A stretch of 64,000 nucleotides of DNA, from contig OX031065.1 of assembly GCA_943736015.1 (NCBI GenBank), positions 43,820,992 through 43,884,991 on the forward strand, read 5' to 3'. The notes under the pieces were generated by a model that was not told where the DNA came from, searched no databases, and was given only the letters and a program-made list of their open reading frames with translations. The stretch is from Tridacna crocea. Lineage: Eukaryota; Mollusca; Bivalvia; Cardiida; Cardiidae. The position numbers and the translations under genes were made by a program. Positions 61,695 to 64,000 of this stretch are shown piece by piece (the first letter of the stretch is position 1; each line of letters starts with the position of its first letter).

Positions 61695-62001
61695 CAACGT
61701 GATTATACCCCCCACCAGCTCCTTGTCAGAAAAATAGGTCTTTGTCACAGAATGTAGAATGTTTTAGTACAAAGGAAGAGTTGAAAAAAGTTCCAGGGAA
61801 GACAATTCCACTACAAATCACAGCACAGTCATGAAAATTGCACATGCAACTTCATATATATAGAACCCTGTGTGTAAATTCCTATTCAGTGCGTGAAAAA
61901 ATGTAGTATTGGTTTGAACAAATATGTGTCTACAGAGAGATGGACAGATGGACAGACGGACAGCCATGGCAATTCGAGTGTACCTTTTCAAGGTAGAAAC
62001 A
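61695..62001 (+). repeat. TATACCCC-ended element, copy 3
   Basis: GATTATACCCCCCACCAGC at the left, AAGACAATTCCACTACAA in the middle and GGACAGATGGACAGACGG near the right match 34851-35140. The right terminus is lost where TP-C inserted close by. Confidence 0.5.
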
Positions 62002-62005
62002 TTAA

Positions 62006-62225
62006 CCCTTTACTCCATAGATACACATTTCTATGCAATGCTTGTAGGAGCCTTTGGAACACATTGTGGCAAAAGGTGAAATTGCTTGTGATGAGCAATT
62101 TCTCTTTTTGTCACAATGTTTTCTATGCTATCAAAAGGTGTTAATACACCATAGAAACGGCTTCATCCTTGCTGTTATTTAGGGTCAATTAGAGATGCCA
62201 TAGAAATGCCATATGGGGTAAAGGG
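62006..62225 (+). repeat. TP-C element, full length
   Basis: 220 bp with TTAA at 62002-62005 and 62226-62229. CCCTTTACTCCATAG and ATATGGGGTAAAGGG are the ends. Core GGTGAAATTGCTTGTGATGA then GCAATTTCTC, with one arm position reverted. Confidence 0.92.
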
Positions 62226-62229
62226 TTAA

Positions 62230-62613
62230 ACAAATTAGCACTGGATGGAAATGTCCAGGTTACTATGTCAAATAAGTATGTGAAAACAGCCTTGCAAACC
62301 GAGAAATTGCCAGGACAGTTTTCCATTTTGGATTGTTGTTTGGGAGTGCTTCCAATTCAAGAGGTAAACAAATTTGCTATTTTGGCATGGAGTTAACAGG
62401 TCCAAATGATACAAACATCATCATGTACCTGGTACCAAAATCAGAAGAAGAGCACTGCATGGAAGTGCCAACGCTTTGCTGCAAACTGCTTGATTTTTCA
62501 TAGAAATATCCAAGTCAAAAAGGGACACAACTGTGTTGAAAGTATTTGGATGGTAACCAGCCCCTGTTGTATGAGTTCCCCTTTTGATAGTTAACAACTT
62601 GTTAAAAGTATAA
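62230..62613. other. No gene seen
   Basis: Overlapping short frames on both strands (62406 to 62678) have no recognisable domain. CTTCCAATTCAAGAGG near 62351 may be a very old TP scrap. Confidence 0.35.
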
Positions 62614-62833
62614 CTTTTTACCAAACGACAAAATCTTGGACTAGTCCAAATTGAAAGCATTTGCAGACAACAAAACAAATGTGAATCAAAATTTTAAATT
62701 TGATTTGGGAAGGATAGAAAACATTATAGGAAAAGGAGAAAATGCTGGTTACCAGCATTTTATCCTTCTCCCACAATGTTTTCAAAAGGCTTTTTCTCAG
62801 GGTCGTCAAAAGTCGGGATTGTGTGATAAAGAG
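62614..62833 (-). repeat. TP-A element, full length
   Basis: 220 bp after ATAA and before TTAA at 62834-62837. CTTTTTACCAAACGAC and GTGTGATAAAGAG are the ends; palindrome near complete around T. Confidence 0.88.
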
Positions 62834-63006
62834 TTAAAGTAAATATTTTAGTAATAACAAAGATATTACATAATCATCAAAGTTTTAACACAACACTGCA
62901 GACCTTGTAGAGGACAACGATAACAACCACTCCAGGGCTATGACAATAAATCATCATTTTCTTCAAAACAGCTGAGCTAAAAACAGGCAGCAATGAATGT
63001 AAACAA

Positions 63007-63266
63007 ACCCTTTATCAAACAATTTAGTGTTTTGACTCTTTTTTATCATTCAAAAAGGTCCTATACTTGTAAAAATTTAAAGTTTTTTAAGCTGAAAAAT
63101 TTGACATAGGCATAAAAGAACTGATGTCAGCCGAAGAAGCAGGATGAAATTTAGCATTGTGGGAAAAGAAACAAATGCTGCTAATAAGTATTTTTCAGCT
63201 TTTAACTCCTAATAATTTCAAATTTTTCCCCAAGTCTATAAAAATCCTGGATTGCTTGGTAAAGGG
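63007..63266 (-). repeat. TP element, strongly diverged
   Basis: CCCTTTATCAAACAATTT opens it and GATTGCTTGGTAAAGGG closes it. The palindrome is reduced to GGGAAAAGAAACAAATGCTG and a poor partner arm. More TP-like debris follows at 63290-63460. Confidence 0.55.
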
Positions 63267-63565
63267 TTTAGGAAAAAAAATTTAAAAAGCTAAGTGGAAA
63301 AATGGCACATTGCTGATAATAAATATTTTGTTCTTTTCCAAAATGTCTTCTTCCCTTTCAAAAAATAATCCCATTGTATGGACCTGATTAAGTTTCTCTT
63401 CTCAAAAGCTGTCAATTTGGACATGTGCAAAATTCATAAGCACGAAGCAAGGTATAAGTGACTATTTGCAATTACAGTCAAATCTTAATTCAGTCCTTTC
63501 CTTCCATAAAATACAAGCAAACTAGATACTAATGATGTATGCAGGTGTCCATCCTGCATGCAATT

Positions 63566-64000
63566 CTTTGCCAAATGACATAACTGGACTTGTCCAAATT
63601 AAAAGCACTTTCAGTAGACAATATACATTTGACTCAAAAATTGAAATATGTGTATAGAAGAGTGAAAAACATAGTGGGAAAAAGGAGAAAATGCTGGTTA
63701 CCAGCATTTTCTCCTTTTCCTACAGTGTTATCTAAAGACTTCTTTCTCAAGGTCGTTTAACCCTTTCCCAAACAAGCCCTGGTTTTTACGTGTCTGCAGT
63801 AAAAGTCTTTTGAAAAGACTGTGGGAAAAGGAGAAATTGCTCGTAATGAGTAATTTCTCCTTTTCCCACGGTGTTTTCTACCTTTTACAGAACTTTCTGG
63901 CATTTTCTCTAAATCTAAAATTGTTTGCAAACTCTTTTGGTTTGGAAGAGTCCAAAATTTGTCGTTTGGGAAAGGATTAAAGATGGGATTGTGTAGTAAA
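63566..64000 (-). repeat. TP-A element split by TP-B, runs off the window
   Basis: 63566-63756 carries the left end (CTTTGCCAAATGACATAAC) and the palindrome; 63981-64000 is the remaining end (GATGGGATTGTGTAGTAAA). The TP-B copy entered the TTAA in the internal motif TCGTTAAAAGTCGGG that most TP-A copies carry. Confidence 0.75.
63761..63976 (+). repeat. TP-B element nested in TP-A
   Basis: 216 bp with TTAA at 63757-63760 and 63977-63980. CCCTTTCCCAAACAAGCCC and GTCGTTTGGGAAAGGA are the ends. Core GGAGAAATTGCTCGTAATGA then GTAATTTCTCC. Confidence 0.92.

Noticed and set aside
340-63976. CRISPR-like interspaced palindromic repeats
   Set aside because: Spacing is irregular, repeats are dispersed with TTAA target duplications, and the genome is eukaryotic.
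340-64000. Recurring peptide TLWEKEKMLVTSIFSFSHNVF and similar in many frames
   Set aside because: This is simply the TP palindrome read in one frame; it appears in both orientations and never extends to a conserved protein.

Overview
The window looks like AT-rich, intergenic or intronic DNA from a mollusc, most likely a bivalve. That is an inference from repeat content. Arrays of units of about 145-166 bp are bounded by GGGCC-type hairpins, GCTCACCTGAG at one end and GTGCTCAGGTGAGCT at the other, like the tandem-repeat rolling-circle-like elements (pearl/CvA/DTE type) described from bivalves. Short motifs such as GGATCC(A/G)CCCATGG and GGGCCCGTATTCACC also look bivalve-like to me. I cannot name the species.

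Genes are very sparse. The one clear gene is an uninterrupted coding region at 49663-50883 for a 406-residue class A G-protein-coupled receptor, probably of the FMRFamide-receptor-like neuropeptide group. A second, weaker candidate is a pair of short spliced exons at 41054-41253. A C2HC-finger-like reading frame at 46586-46855 is only a possibility. No tRNA, rRNA, CRISPR array, LTR element or virus-like element was recognised.

The dominant content is one family of short elements, here labelled TP (working name), with roughly 70-80 copies and fragments spread along the whole window. A complete TP copy is about 221 bp, sits between two TTAA tetranucleotides, begins CCC and ends GGG (terminal inverted repeat about CCCWTTACCA), and has an almost perfect 67-bp palindrome in its centre: two 33-base arms around one unpaired base. 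TTAA duplication with CCC termini is the signature of the piggyBac superfamily, so TP is read as a non-autonomous piggyBac-like MITE. Three subfamilies (A, B, C) differ inside the palindrome, and nearly every difference is matched on the opposite arm. Copies are nested in one another at internal TTAA sites, chained end to end through a shared TTAA, fused tail to tail, or missing one palindrome arm.

Other mobile DNA by region: four copies of a hAT-like MITE (CATCTTCGC termini, 8-bp target duplications) at 2235, 15131, 20683 and 57263; two copies of an AAGGTGG-ended element at 4120 and 13720 that supply an empty-site proof for TP; rolling-circle-like tandem arrays at 5447-8627, 8668-9764, 17716-19980, 26172-27492, 29027-29698, 30117-31631, 38558-39808, 54138-56622 and 59316-59875; a mariner remnant at 12654-13120; a Tigger/pogo-like element at 23159-24622; a Harbinger-like element with perfect 26-bp ends at 45556-46716; CCAAT-centred palindromic elements at 22045, 40370 and 42476; and tRNA-derived SINEs at 28761, 34612, 40209, 47555 and 60892. 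The picture is a gene-poor stretch repeatedly colonised by DNA transposons, with an intronless receptor gene surviving near 50 kb.
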